From: Galeruca laticollis
Lineage: Eukaryota > Arthropoda > Insecta > Coleoptera > Chrysomelidae
Assembly: GCA_963921935.1 (NCBI GenBank)
Contig: OY998180.1
Location: 114,830,183-114,894,182 of the forward strand
Direction: 5' to 3'
DNA length: 64,000 nucleotides
The position numbers and the translations under genes were made by a program. How positions within the stretch are numbered: the first letter of the stretch is position 1; each line of letters starts with the position of its first letter. Under the pieces are notes generated by a model. That model searched no databases and was not told the origin of the DNA. It was given only the letters and a program-made list of their open reading frames with translations. This document shows, piece after piece, positions 1 to 12,256 of the stretch.

Positions 1-1010
1 CAAAAATGTTGTACTTAAAGTACTATAGCACTTGTTGTACTAGCTGTGGTGAGCTGAAAATAAATAGGGTTCATCTGTGAGATGTTCTGAATTATATTCA
101 ATCATAAAATTTGTAGTTTTTTGCACTCCGGAGGCTGTATCGTGCTAACAAACTGAAATTTCTCAAAAAATTACAACAATGTCGTACTTGAAGTACCATA
201 GCATCAGTAGTACTGGGTATCGTGAGCTGAAAATCAATTGGTGATTTGTTGCACTCCGGAGGCTGTATCGTGCTAACAAAACATGTAACGAAAACTGGCC
301 GACGACAACGACGACGACATACACACAGGATTTTTACTTTTCCGCTCAACCTATCTATATGCGAGAAAACTATTGGTTTACCCACAAAAAAAGTGAAATT
401 TTAAAGAAAAATTTGAATTATTTCTACTTTTTCCATCAACAACAACACGAAAAAACGGTTTTTAGAAAAATAAACGGTTTTAAAGATTAAAACTAACTTT
501 TCCGCATCTGTGGCCCTGAACAATATTCTATCATAAAATTGTTACTTGTATACACTTCGGGGGATGTATCGTGCTAACAAACTGAAATTTCTCCAAAAAT
601 TTAGTATATCTGGTTTTATAGGACCCGCTGTACTAGCTCTAGTCAACTGAAAATCAATAGGGTACATCTGTGAGACACCTTGAACAATACTTATTCATAA
701 AGTTGATCAATCGTATACTATCTGGAGGCTGTATCGTGCTAACAAACTGAAAATTCTCCAAAAATGACAAAAATATCGTACTTAAAGTACTGTAGCACCG
801 GTTGTATTGGCTCTGGGGAGCTGAAAATCAATAGGGTTCATCAGTGAGATGCCCTGAATAATATCCAATCATAAAATTGGTGACTTGTTGAACTCCGGAG
901 GCTGTATCGTGCTAACAAGACTTGCAAGGAAAAGTGGCCGACGACAACGACGACGACGACGACGACGATGACGACGACGACGACGACGACGACATACACA
1001 CAGGATTTTT
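1..1010 (+). repeat. Block of diverged ~170-bp tandem repeats, forward orientation
   Basis: The motif GAGGCTGTATCGTGCTAAC recurs at about 130, 260, 549 (variant), 722 and 897. The last three copies are 172-174 bp apart. Each unit also carries a version of 'ctgaaaatcaatagggttcatctgtgag' (described, not quoted in full) and a 'gtacttaaagtac' segment. The units are degenerate, so this is an old satellite-like array or the repeated body of a larger element rather than a fresh array. No coding frame of interest is present. Confidence 0.85.
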
Positions 1011-1246
1011 TTTCTAAAAACCGTTTTTTCGTGTTGTTGTTGATGGATAACGTAAAAATAACTCAAAAAAAAATTTCAAATTTCCAACTTTTTTGTGGGT
1101 AAACCAATACTTTTCTCGCATATTAGATAGGTTGGCGGAAAAGTAAAAATCCTGTGTGTATGTTGTTGTCGTCGTCGTCGTCGTTGTCATCGGCCACTTT
1201 TTCTTACATGTCTTGTTAGCCACGATACAGCCTCCGGAGTGCAATA
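886..1246. repeat. Inverted-repeat junction of the 170-bp repeat block with an ACG/CGA trinucleotide tract
   Basis: The forward unit ending at 897-1010 (GTATCGTGCTAACAAGAC, then a GGCCGACGACAACGACG tract, then ACATACACACAGGATTTT) is mirrored at 1148-1246 (AATCCTGTGTGTATG, a GTCGTCGTCG tract, GGCCACTTTTTCTTACATG, then CACGATACAGCCTCCGGAG). The spacer of about 140 bp carries AACTTTTTTGTGGGTAAACC and TTCTCGCATATTAGATAGG. The structure would fold into a long hairpin. The same core occurs near 300-400, 1740-1800, 3470-3500 and 14150-14350, so it is a dispersed foldback element rather than a local accident. Confidence 0.8.
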
Positions 1247-1800
1247 AGTCACCAATTTTATGATTGAATATTGTTAAGGACGTCACAGATGAACCCTATT
1301 CATTTTTAGCTCACCAGAGCCAATACAACAAGTGCTACAGTACTTTGAGTACGATATTTTTGTCATTTTTGGAGAAGTTTCAGTTTGTTTGCACGATACA
1401 GCCTACAGAGAGTATACTATTGATCAATTTTATGATTGAATATTGTTCAAGGTGTCTCACAGATGTACCCTTTTTATTTTCAACTGACTATAGCGAGTAC
1501 AGCGGGTCCTATAAATCCAGATATACTACATTTTTGGTTACTTTTGGAGAAATTTCGGTTTGTTAACACGATACGTCCCCCGAAGTGTATACAAGTGACA
1601 ATTTTATGATAGAATGTTAATCAGGGCATCTCATAGATGCGTAAAAGTTAGTTTTAATCTTTAAAACCGTTTATTCTTCTAAAAATCATTTTTCCGTGTT
1701 GTTCTTGATGAAAAACGTAAAATTTTTTTTTCTAAATTTCAACTTTTTTGTGGGTAAACCAATACTTTTCTCGCATATTAGATAGGTTGGGCCGAAAAGT
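1148..1800 (-). repeat. 170-bp repeat units in reverse orientation
   Basis: Reverse complements of the repeat hallmark (CACGATACAGCCTCCGGAG and variants) occur at about 1220, 1394 and 1569, spaced roughly 174 bp, followed by a second copy of the core at 1740-1800. With the forward units on either side this makes a large imperfect palindrome. Confidence 0.8.
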
Positions 1801-2013
1801 AACATTAAGTCGTAGACATTCAGGATCTTCTGCCAGTGCGCTAATATCTATTCTTATTAAATTATCACAGCTCAGACAAATACGAGTATTAATATTTACA
1901 GGAGTGTATGGAAGATATCCATCCATATATCGCATAGCAAACTGAATCATTTCTTCAATGTCGAAATTATCCTGTAAACGTTTAGCGTGTATTGCACGGG
2001 AAGCAATTAATAC
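1797..2013 (-). pseudogene. Coding remnant with a CxxC segment, family uncertain, inside the foldback repeat block
   Basis: The minus strand is open through about 70 codons and reads like real protein: a helix-like stretch (ASRAIHAKRLQDNFDIEE), then MQFAMRYMDGYLPYTP-like sequence, then TRICLSCDNLIRIDI and a DPECLRLNV ending. The composition is far less AT-biased than the flanks, and the frame stops exactly where the repeat core resumes near 1797. The CxxC plus DPxCLRLN pattern reminds me of a cysteine-rich region upstream of Harbinger-type DDE domains in insect proteins, but this is recall and could be wrong. It could equally be a captured host exon. No start codon or splice site is assignable. 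Confidence 0.35.
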
Positions 2014-2280
2014 GAACCATTTGAATAAACAAATAAACTAAAAAATCTGATACACCTAGATGAAAATCAAGATGCAACAAATATATTCCACTTGACATTT
2101 CACAATTGAACTGAGAGTTTCATATAAATATTCAATTGTTTTGAAATTGATGCTTAAATAAAGGTGATCATGGGTGTCTACGATCCAATGTCCGGGTACA
2201 CAAATGATGGCAAAAATTGTCATTACATGTTATGTGAAACTTATAACTGATTGTTGATAATAAGATTAGAAAAAATAAAC
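2014..2280. other. No recognisable feature
   Basis: AT-rich sequence between the captured coding remnant and the next forward repeats. I see no coding frame or repeat here. Confidence 0.4.
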
Positions 2281-3085
2281 GGTTTTAAAGGTTAAAACTC
2301 ATTTTTCCGCATCTGTGAGACGCCCTCAACAATGTCCTATCATAAAATTGTCACTTGTATACACTTCGGAGGCTGTATCGTGCTAACAAACCGGAATTAC
2401 TACAAAAATAACCAAAAATGTAGTATATCTGTATTTGTAGGACCCGTTGTACTCGCTCTAGTGTGCTGCAAATCAATAGGGTTCATCTGTGAGATACCCT
2501 GAAAAATATCCAATTAGAAAATTGGTCACTTGTATATCCTCCAGAGGCTGTATCGTGCTAACAACCCGAAATTTCTCCAAACCAAAAATGTGTCACTTCA
2601 AGTACCATCGTCCCCGTTGTACTAGCTCTAATGATATGAGAATCGATAGTGTTCATTTGTGTGACACCCTTAATAATATCCAAGCATAAAATTGATCACT
2701 TCTGTATATTCCGGAGCCTATATCGGACTAACAAACCGAAATGTCATCAAAAATGACCAAAAATATGGAACTTAAACTACCATAGCACCCGTTGTGTTAG
2801 CTCTAGTGAGCTGAAAATCAATAAAGTTCATCTATAGAGTGCCCTGGAGAATATTCAATCATAAAATTGTTCACTTGCATACATTCCGGAGGCTGTATCG
2901 TGCTAACAAATTGAAATCCTCCAAAAATGACCAAAATTTGGTACCATAGCACCTGTTGTACTGAGTCTGGTCGGCTATAAATCAATAGGGTTCATCTATG
3001 AGTTATCTCATGAAATTACTAGCACTGTATCGTGCTAACAAGACATGTTACGAAACGTGGCCCACACACACACTGGATTTTTTTA
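2281..3085 (+). repeat. Second forward block of the ~170-bp repeats
   Basis: Repeat hallmarks lie at about 2369, 2547, 2714, 2890 and 3027, spaced 167-178 bp apart except the last. Internal phrases (GACCCGTTGTACTCGCTCTAG, shortened here, and AGGGTTCATCTGTGAG) match the first block. It ends in the ACACACACTGGATTTTT core, which is interrupted by the MITE at 3133-3466 and resumes at 3470. Confidence 0.8.
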
Positions 3086-3132
3086 ATGAAATTAACTGTC
3101 TCAACCCTTACTTCGTGCAATTTACTGACATC

Positions 3133-3466
3133 AGTGTTTTAAATGAAACTTACAGTTTCTAGATAATTCCACAATATATTTAAAAAAATACCATTGCACA
3201 GTTATATTGATCGTAATATGAAAAAATATATCCAGGATATTCCCATTGGGCTAATAATAGGTAAGCTTCAGTCAATCACAAGGTAGGTCACTTCTTGGTC
3301 TAGCCAAAAATAATTAAACATCAGATAGGCATTAAATGAAATGTAACTTCTGTCATCCTGACGATGATATTTAATATCGAAACAATTGTCAATTTCTTAG
3401 AATTTTTAACATTTTTTAAATATATTGGGGAATTATCTAGAAACTGTAAGTTTCATTTAAAACACT
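3133..3466. mobile_element. MITE with ~49-bp terminal inverted repeats
   Basis: The left end GTGTTTTAAATGAAACTTAC is the exact reverse complement of the right end, and the match extends for about 49 bp with one mismatch (through AGTTTCTAGATAATTCC and AATATATTTA). The 334-bp unit has no coding capacity. It is inserted in the core of the foldback repeat, whose two halves lie on both sides. The target duplication is not clear. Confidence 0.8.
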
Positions 3467-3530
3467 AACAGGATTTTTTTTCTAAAAACCGTTTTTTTGC
3501 GTTGCTTTCGCTGGAAAACTCTAGTATAGT

Positions 3531-5739
3531 ATGTGTGACTCAAGAATCGTCAAAGATAAGTCGAGTATAGTTTTTCTTAGAATCCAAATTTAAAAAAAAA
3601 CATTTAGGGCATTCCTTTCGTAATGACGAAGTTCGTTAAGTTTCCTATTGAACCGGAAATGACAGTCAGATGTTTAAATACCTGAAATGTTCATTTCATG
3701 TACCTATAGAAATCACCCAAATTTCAAATCGACCGCTCATTTAATAACAAAATAACAGGCTGGCTAGTAATTTCGTTGGTAAAATATGTTTATTTGCAAT
3801 ATGTACTGTTTATTTTTTGTACGAATATTTGTATAAGTTTCATTAAATAGTTTTTCATGTATATTCTATCTAAAACGTACAATAGAAAGATCTTTAATGA
3901 TGATACTGATCTGAAAACTTATACACAGTCATGATGGATTCCCCACTACTTCATTATCTCTTTAGATTCATTATTCTTTTGATATGATCTTCATTAGCGT
4001 TACACCGAAGTCTAGCAGTTCTAGTAAATTTAAGACTTTTTTATAAACTTCGTGTTCACAGTTTTCTTTTTGAAATTATGTGTCAAGTTTTTCTTCAAAA
4101 TTCAGAGCCTAACTTGTCACGGGTTTCGAATTATTCAAGAGTATGAAAAAAAAATCTTCATCAACCTCACACGGCTCAATGGTGCATATAAAGGTAAGTT
4201 GATTTCAATCGTACTATTTTAAGCTCTAGTTCACTCTGTAGGATCAATTGTATGGTGGTCTGGGACACCCTGTATACATACATCACAGCAGTAGAACCAG
4301 TTGCACATGTATATTGGAACATAGCTTTCATTTTTGTACTGCACTGTTTGGAACCGGTGGTGTACTAATGAACAGACTAGTTTTTTCCCAACACCAAACC
4401 GCTATGGTGCAGGGAAAAAACTCTAGTGTATATATAGCTTTTATTGCTCTCTACAACTTTTATTTGAGACATTTTTTCCCTTAGATCATATAAGGATGCA
4501 GCTATCGTCCATCCAGTTATCATTGTATATGCCAGAGAGAGTTTCAACGTCTCCGAAATTTTTATAAATTTTTGTGAAATTCAATATTCTAGGTCAACTA
4601 CTAACAACCCACCTAGTAATCTGATTCCATTCAGATTTTCGGAATTTTCACAAAAAGAAGTTGACTTCTGCTATCATGTTAGATTTTGATGTATAATTTT
4701 CCGGAAAAAAACCATTTAATTTTCCTCAATTTTACACCAAAACAATTTTTTTCCGGACAACTGTCAAATTTTTGGTAATTTTCGTATTAAAAAGAACCCC
4801 GTATGCAAGGTTTCATTAGAATAAAAATAAAAGTTTTCCGATTTTCAATCCTTTGGAATAGTAACTTCATTTAAAAAAATTTACTTTGAAATTTTATAAC
4901 TCGCTTTGTATTATCAGTGAAAGGTTAGTGTATTTTTTATAATAGTAAAAACACTCCTCCTTCGATTTTCACTAACATTAGTCTTTATTTTGCTTAGAGG
5001 TAGTTACTACAATTTTTTTAAGCTAATTTTTATTTTATTTTTTATTCCCACTTCAACCCAGTATCTTTCCTACAAATAAAAAACAGAAGAATTCAGATAC
5101 GATTAGAAATTAATATGCTTCTTTCCTTTATCGAATGACGTAATAAAAGAATCGATATATTATATAATTTCGGAATTATAAAAATTGTTTTGGACGCATG
5201 TCCTGGCCAAATAATTGGTAATTTTGATTTGCAATGAATATACAGAAAAAATTATGTTCCATCATGTATTTTAATACGGGGAATCCATTTTTTTAGTTCA
5301 ATTTAACACAATGAGTGTGTGTGTGTGTGTGTGGGGTTGTGATATTGACTGCGGATCCTTACGGTTCCATTAGCCTAACCAATTATTTGACTTCCTATAG
5401 TCCTACCATACATTAATATTTTTTACATCTAATTTATACAATAATTCGAAATATATACGTTTTATAATACAATACGATATGTTACTTAAATCCTTTTTTT
5501 CTTTTTTACATTTTATTATTTTTTTTATTTTTTTTTATTTTCCTTTTTTTCTACTTTTTTTTTATATCTTTTTTTTATTTTATTTTTATTTATTTTTTCA
5601 TTTTTTTCCTATGGGATTACACAGGGATACTTTTCACGCTAAGGTGCCTTTCATAGCGACTTCACAACACACAAAACGGGCAACGGATAGAAGGTAAAAT
5701 ATATAACATGAGGATAGACACGAGGAACCAAGCTAAAAT
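3531..5739. other. No gene seen; AT-rich with a (GT)n tract and a T-rich tract
   Basis: I see no convincing coding frame. A (GT)n microsatellite lies at 5314-5333 and a strongly T-rich low-complexity stretch at about 5489-5617. GGGACACCCTGTATA at about 4262 resembles a mariner end but has no visible partner. Confidence 0.5.
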
Positions 5740-5809
5740 TATCTATTCTAAATCAGACATTAATTTTTTCCGTTTTGATTAAATTAATATATAAGATACA
5801 CTAAGATAT

Positions 5810-6892
5810 TCAAATTCTTAAACCCAAATTGCGAATATGTTGATAAATCAATTTATAAATTTCCATATTATTTGAGGTTATCAATTCATATAAATTTATT
5901 GGTCGTTCCAAAGATTTATATTTACCAAACTTATTCATAAACTGATCAATAATTCTCCGACTCAATTCACATCCTAATATTTTGTGTTCTGCTGTGCCAT
6001 CTTCACCACATTCCCAACATGGGGAATCTATGATATTAATCTTGCATAAATGAAATGGAAGCAACGTGTGGTTAAACCTAATCCTAGATATAGTTCTTAT
6101 CAAATCTTTCGATAATTTTGGCCCACTAAACCATGGTGCTGAAGTTAAAGTTGGTTTTATTTCCTTATAAAATAAACATTTGTTGGAATCTCTGTATTTC
6201 ACCATCCATTTAGCTATACTTTTATTTTTTAATATCAGGAAAAGATCTTCTAGACTAAGAGGATAGTTTACAGTCTGATTACTTTGTAATGATTCTTTGG
6301 CTAATATGTCCACTTTTTCATTATGAATTACTCCGCAGTGAGCTTTAATCCAAACAAATTTAACTTGTTTATCTTCCTGTTCTAGATCTATAACGATATT
6401 TGTTATGTCTTTAAGTATATAATTCAATTTATTTTTACTAAAGAGATGTTTAAGTTTTTGTAGTACACTTTTACAATCTGAAATTATTAGAATATGTTTT
6501 TTGATAGTCAATTTGGTTTTTACATAGGTTAGGGCTTCTCGTATTGCTAATTGTTCTTTAGAGAATATTGAAAAAAATTTTGGTAATTTTATTGATTCGG
6601 AATAATTTTCGATTGCATCCCAGAAAGCACAGGAAGCATCATTTCCTTTTTTTGATGCATCGGTAAATATTAAGTGATAATTAGGATATTTGTATTTTAT
6701 ATCTGATGTAAAAAGTAGGTTTCTGAAGGCAGGGGGGTATAGAGAATAATATCTCAAATAATTTAACTTGATTTCGGTTATTATCGTTAAATTTGTTTGG
6801 TATACGGGAATCACATCATTTTTATACATATGTTCTGTGAGTTCTAGACATTCTGCATATGATTCACACATTAATAAGGATTTTTGTTTCAT
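5810..6892 (-). pseudogene. LINE ORF2 C-terminal part: RNase H domain plus CCHC-like motif
   Basis: About 360 codons are open. RNase H hallmarks appear in order: a first Asp in LIFTDASKKG (about residue 77), a Glu in SKEQLAIREAL, an Asp in ILIISDCKS, and a last catalytic block FVWIKAHCGVIHNEKVDILA. This domain removes the RNA strand after target-primed reverse transcription. A CWECGEDGTAEHKILGC motif near the C terminus is the knuckle usual in this clade. The frame starts at the edge of the Tc1 insertion, so its first Met is not a real start. The true upstream partner is the RT frame on the other side of the Tc1, offset by one base, so a frameshift also exists at the join. Confidence 0.9.
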
Positions 6893-6893
6893 A

Positions 6894-8383
6894 TGTCCAA
6901 AAGTTTGGAATATTGGAATATCTCATATTTTTTTTTATTTTTATACAAAAAAACTTTTGAAGAATTAAACATCATTTTGCTACAACTCCCACCAATACTA
7001 AATAAATCTCAAAGCTAGATAAACAATATGCAAAAACATGATTTATTCTTCTGGAGTGAAAAACTTACAATGTACCACTTACATTTATAATTAAATTAGT
7101 ATAGAAAAAAATATTTTTTTGGAAAATTAATAATCAGTATTTCCTCCATTGGCCTGTATGTATGACTGTAGGCGATTTGGCATGCTGTCGATTAAATGGT
7201 CGAGCTGGGCTTGCGGGATTCTCTCCCATTCTTCACGAGCAGCATATTTTAGTTCTCGCAGTGTGATAGGGGGATTGTTTCGCTTCTTAATGCGTGTTTT
7301 GAGATTGTCCCAGGCATGTTGAATGACGTTCATGTCAGAGGAATTCGAGGACCACCATATTGTGGATATTCCTTCTTCCTCCTGAAAATTTTGTACTGCT
7401 GCTGTTCGATGCGGAGGTGCGTTGTCATGCATAAACACAAATATATCACCTACTGCCCCTCGGAATAGACACACGACAGGACTTAAAACCTCCTCAATGT
7501 ATACAGCACCAGTGACTCTTCTCTCCAGAATCAGTAGAGGCGTCCGTTGCCACTCATAATACCACCCAAAACCATAATACTCTCACCTTCAAATGGGACA
7601 CGCGGTTGGGCTGTTTCTAGTCGGGATTATCGTCCTGAGACCCTCCAAACTAGTGTTCTTCGCGAATCAGAAATCAAGCCAATTTTTGATTCATCAGAGA
7701 ACATCACGTTATTCCAGTTAGGACCATGATGTACCATCTCTCTAGCCCATTGCAGCCTTACAATTTTGCGTTGATAGGTTAGTTTGGGAACATGTAAGGG
7801 TATACTACGATACAAATTTACTGCATTTAGTCTGCGTGTTATTGTTTGCCGTGAAATATTCAGTCCTTCAAGCCTAAAAATTTCTCTGGATATACCACTA
7901 GTAGATTCCAGACGATTTCTTCGAGCGATCAATGTTATCTGCCGGTCTTGTGCTGCTGTTGCACATCGATTTCTGCCACTTCTGGGGCAATCCTTCACGT
8001 CATTTGTGTCTTGGAATTTTTTTTGAATTTTCGATACAGCACTCTGACTGACGCCAATAATATTGGCGATATCGCTTTGAATAAAGCCCTGTAGTAACAA
8101 TGTAATTGTTTATCCACTTATACTTTAATATACTAAACTCTAGACCTGTCGAAATGAGATATCATGTTTCTAGGCATTTTTAAACGGTTCGAATGAAATT
8201 TAAACAAGGACTGAAATAATGTGTAAATACAAAAATTAGTTTGATGTGACCAAATTGCTACAAAAACGAATCAAACTTTTGATAATTTTCATTTAAAACC
8301 GCTCTAGAATAAATATGAACAACAGTTTTCAAACCACCATAGGCGTAGATATATTATTTGTACGCATTCCAAATTTTTGGACA
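6894..8383 (-). mobile_element. Tc1-like transposon, 1490 bp, inserted in the LINE with TA duplication
   Basis: The ends are TGTCCAAAAGTTTGGAAT at 6894 and its reverse complement at 8366-8383 with one mismatch, flanked by TA at 6892-6893 and 8384-8385. The two sides continue the same LINE ORF2, which confirms the insertion boundary. Length, TA target and an internal transposase on the minus strand are all typical of Tc1 elements. Confidence 0.88.
7127..8100 (-). pseudogene. Tc1-type DDE transposase, broken
   Basis: The N-terminal half (8100-7627) has a helix-turn-helix DNA-binding part (IIGVSQSAVSKIQKKF) and the GRNRCATAAQD region, and holds the first catalytic Asp in NNVMFSDESKIG. The C-terminal half (7474-7127) has the second Asp in FMHDNAPPHRTA. 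The third acidic residue is missing: SSDMNVIQHAWDNL has Gln where the family has Glu in the NPIEH motif. The halves are in different frames with about 150 bp between them. The break plus the E-to-Q change mean it is inactive. It lies inside 6894-8383. Confidence 0.9.
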
Positions 8384-8385
8384 TA

Positions 8386-9942
8386 TGTGTAGTTTGTGTA
8401 TTTTATTAACTAGGCTACTGTTTTTGGACATTATTTTCATGAGGAACTTACTACGTAAAAATTCTCTCCTGATGTTAAGTGGCATCTCACAGCACTCGGC
8501 ATATAAGTTAGAGATAGGCGTACTCTATAAGGCCCCTATTGCTAGTCTTAAACATTTATTTGTCACAATGTCTAACTTCTTTAGATGGGTTGCAGCTGCT
8601 TGCGAATACAATATAGATCCGTAGTCAAATATGGATCTTATGTATGACCTGTATAGTAGTAGAGATATTTCTGTGTCTGCTCCCCAGTTGTAGCAGCTTA
8701 CAGCCCTTAAAATATTCAGGCCTTTCTCACATTTCTTCGATATTTTCTCTATATGTTCTTTCCATAGAAGTTTTTGGTCCATCGTCACACCTAAGTAAGT
8801 TACACTTTGGCATGCAGTGAATGCAGTATTCTGTAACATGATTTCATTTGGAACTGTTCTTTTTCTACTAAAAATACATGCCTTGGTTCTTTTCAAGGAT
8901 ATAGTCAACCCTTTTTGAAAACACCAATCTTCAAGTATTCCAAAAAAATTACTCAGGTAATTGCATCCATTCTCTATATCACAATTGTCAACATAAGCAC
9001 AGATATCATCCGCAAACTCCAACACTGTGACTTCATTACACCGGTTCACCAAATTTTCCAAATCATAGGTATATATAACGTACAGAAGAGGACTTAAAAT
9101 ACTGCCTTGGGGTATGCCCAGAGAGGCTGTTCTGGGTCCTGTAATCTCTTGATCTATTTTGATAGATATAGTTCTATTAATATATAGTTTGATAATTCTC
9201 TGAGAAAATGTGTGGCTAAATCCGATTTGTATCATTTGCTGGTATAAAATTCGTAGGTTCACATTATCATAAGTTCCTTCAATATCTACAAAAACAGCAA
9301 TAACTGACTTGTTTTTTGAAAATGACAGATTTGCATCTATTACAAGATGAGATACATTTTCTATCGTGGAGTGAGATTTTCTAAAACCAAACTGATATTT
9401 TGGTAACTTCTTGTTTGTTTCAAGCCACTGTTCCATTCTTGTCTTAACCATGCATTCAAATGTTTCCAGTATACAGGAAGCTAATGATATTCCCCTATAT
9501 GATTCTGCTACTTCTGGATTTTTGTGCGGTTTGAGGGTAGGAATAACGATGTATTTTTTCGAATCTTCTGGATAGGATCCACTTTCCCATATATTATTTA
9601 TTATTTCCAACAAAATAATTTTATTTGACATAGGGAGGTTAAATAGCTTTATATAATGGATATTATCTACTCCAGGAGCTGTGTTTTTCTGTGATCTGAG
9701 ACTGTCTCTAAGTTCGCTTATAGAAAATTTTCTGCATAATAGATCTCCTGTATCATCGACCATATCTTCCTTCACTTGTAGGATGCTATCCATATTTTCT
9801 TCTGCCCACTGTGGTGTTATCTTATTTAATAAATCAGTTGACCATTTTCCGGGGCTTAGTCTACTTACTGGTTCGGTAAATGTGTTTTTAAGATTCCTGA
9901 CTTCTGTCCATATTTCTTTATTAGGCGAATTTTTATTTAATT
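8386..9942 (-). pseudogene. LINE ORF2 reverse transcriptase domain
   Basis: The longest open part is 9793-8525. RT motifs in order: NTAPGVDNIHYIKL, the ESYRGISLAS block, YQFGFRKSHST, VFVDIEGTYDNVNL (motif A, second usual Asp replaced), GIPQGSILSPLLYVIY (motif B), LEFADDICAYV (motif C), then a thumb with KACIFSRKR and VTYLGVTMD. A TAG stop lies at about 8526, after which the same frame continues to the Tc1 edge. Upstream, the frame joins the endonuclease after a frameshift near 9950. It would copy LINE RNA at a nicked target. Confidence 0.92.
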
Positions 9943-10934
9943 TAGAGCAAAATAATCTCCAAGATTCCCTCTTGCGTTTTTTTATCTTTTTTCGTTATAG
10001 CCATCATTTTTTTCAAATGAATGTAATTTTCCAAATTTGATATTTGTGTAAAACGCAAAAGGGCTTCTTTTTGATTTTTTAATGAAATATCACATTCTTG
10101 ATTCCACCAATGTTTATTAAATTTTGGGTTGACCACTTTTTTCTTTTTGGGTATGGAATATTCTGCTGCTTGATTTAGTTCATTTATAAATTCATTGTAA
10201 TATGTAATATTTTTTCTAGAGGTGCTATAGTCCATACGTTCAGAGAAAAGTGGCCTATTGGCTTTGTTGAGGTTCCATCTTTTCGAATCTGTAATATAAT
10301 TGCATAGCCTATTGCATAACGTAGCTATATTTGGTGTTACTATAGTAAGATCAATAGCCGATTTATTTATTTGGTTAGGTGTTGGCATTAAAGTTTGATC
10401 ACCGTTGTTAAGAAATATTAAATTTGCATTTTCTATTGCTGCAAGTAGGTTTACTCCTGCTCTATCAGTAATATCACAACCCCACCCATTATGGTGATAA
10501 TTTAAGTCACCTGCTACTACAAATGGTTTTTCCAAACTATCAAAAAATTGTGTCCATTCTCTCTCAGATATATTCAATCTCGGGTTTGCATATACTGAAT
10601 AAAAGTTTATTTTCATTGATGTATTTATTTTAACACTTAAGGACGTACACATCACGTCCCTGAAATTATAGGTTGGTTTCGTCTTAAAAAATGTAAAACT
10701 TTTTCTAAGAAATATACCTACCCCTCCATATCCGTCTTCTCTATCTAGCCTAAATACATGGTACCCACTAAAAGATATTTTTTGATTTGTCTTTAACCAG
10801 GTTTCACTGACTAAGCTTATATGAATATTGTAGTCAAAGAGAAATTTTTCAAATGCCCCTTTATTATGTGTAATTGATCTTATATTGTACTGTAAAATGT
10901 TAAAATTGAAGTTATTGTTCATCAAAGAATTCAT
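9942..10934 (-). pseudogene. LINE ORF2 apurinic-like endonuclease domain
   Basis: About 330 codons from the likely ORF2 start. Endonuclease motifs: ILQYNIRSITHNKGAFEKF, LVSETWLK (catalytic Glu), GGVGIFLRKS, VVAGDLNYHHNGWGCD (the GDxN catalytic block) and SAIDLTIVTP. This enzyme nicks target DNA to prime reverse transcription. The frame is open to a frameshift near 9950 where the RT begins, so the two domains were one protein. Confidence 0.9.
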
Positions 10935-11327
10935 TAAATTTTTTTAATAATTCCCCCCTTAATTTGTTATCTTTGAATGACTGTATGATTATCTAACAAT
11001 TCTTTTATAGCATTTACTATGGTACCACATAATTTTATTGCCTCTCTCGCTGGTTGCGTATTAGAGATATCGGATAATTGATAATTTGAAGAATTTGAAA
11101 ATTTCTCATAAACTAGTTGAGATCGGACCTTAGGCATTTCTAGTACAGCCCGATGTTCTTCCGAATAGCCGGACGTCGTCCTCTGAGAGCTAAATGTATG
11201 ACCGTTATCGTGCTGCTTCTTAATGTACCCTATATAATAATTACTTGTGTTTGAATTATTATTTTTATTTTTAATTACATTACCATTGCTTTTTTCTTGT
11301 TTATTTTTTGATATGATATGTTTTCCG
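10935..11327. other. ORF1-ORF2 junction of the LINE, no intact frame
   Basis: The sequence between the endonuclease start and the ORF1 zinc-knuckle frame. It probably encoded the ORF1 tail. The minus strand shows only short Asn/Lys-rich frames with stops. Confidence 0.4.
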
Positions 11328-12256
11328 TTACCATAATGTTTTTAATAGTTTTTTGTTTATCAAACTCCGTGCATTTTTTCTATCCGTGGCTGCATGATCA
11401 CCCCCGCACAGAATACAAAAAGGCTCACTAGTTTTCTGACAATTTTCTGCGTCATGTTCATCCCCACAATGTCTACAACGTATTTTCCCTCTACATTGAG
11501 TACTTAAATGTCCATATCTCATACATTTTAAACATTGCACTACTTTTGGTATATACAATTCGACATCGTAAACTAGTTTTTCTATGACTACTTGGTTAGG
11601 TATCATCTGACCCTTAAAGGTGACTACAATAGTTGATGTAGGAATAATCTCCCCATTTTTCTTGAGGATCATTCTTCTGACATTAACGACCTCTAATGTA
11701 TTTCCATACCTAGGTTTAATGATATTTATTAATTCTTCATTCGTTAAATCTAGATCTATATTTTAATAACGCCTTTTTTCTGTGTGTAAAATACTGGAAT
11801 ATACGCTTCATACTTTTTTTCCTCTAAGATTTTTGATTTTATTAATTTATTTGCACTGTCAAACGAGTTAAGTTCTACTTTCATTTTATTTAATCCGATT
11901 ACCGTTATATTGACAATATTATTTTGTATCTCTGGTAGTGCATTTAAAATTCATCGTGCAGTACCAATTTTATGAAGTTTGCCAATATTACCTTCTTTAT
12001 TTTGAATGAAAACATAATAAGGACCCTGATCAAATTTAGAATACATATTTTTATTGTTTACATTCAATTGTTTTTGTACAATACTTACATTAGTTTCCGT
12101 AATTATATTGTCTGATAGTTTTACTTTTTTTGTCATTTCATTATCTACCTCATTTTCCCTATTTCGTTTTGCCTCTGATTCCGTCTCCATATTAATTTCC
12201 ACATATTTAATATTATTTTTTCCTCTATCAGGTGGAACTTTTTCCGTTGTTGACAT
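11328..12256 (-). pseudogene. LINE ORF1, gag-like protein with zinc knuckles
   Basis: The N-terminal frame starts with Met at 12256 and is Lys/Asn/Glu-rich. After frame changes near 11950 and 11766 the C-terminal half reads NEELINIIKPRYG, then three cysteine motifs: CLKCMRYGHLSTQC, CRHCGDEHDAENC and CILCGGDHAATD. CCHC knuckles bind LINE RNA and form the RNP. The third motif has lost its last Cys. It sits directly upstream of the endonuclease frame, as expected for ORF1. Confidence 0.85.

Noticed and set aside
5479..5697. Phe/Tyr-rich reading frame
   Set aside because: It is the translation of a T-rich low-complexity tract.
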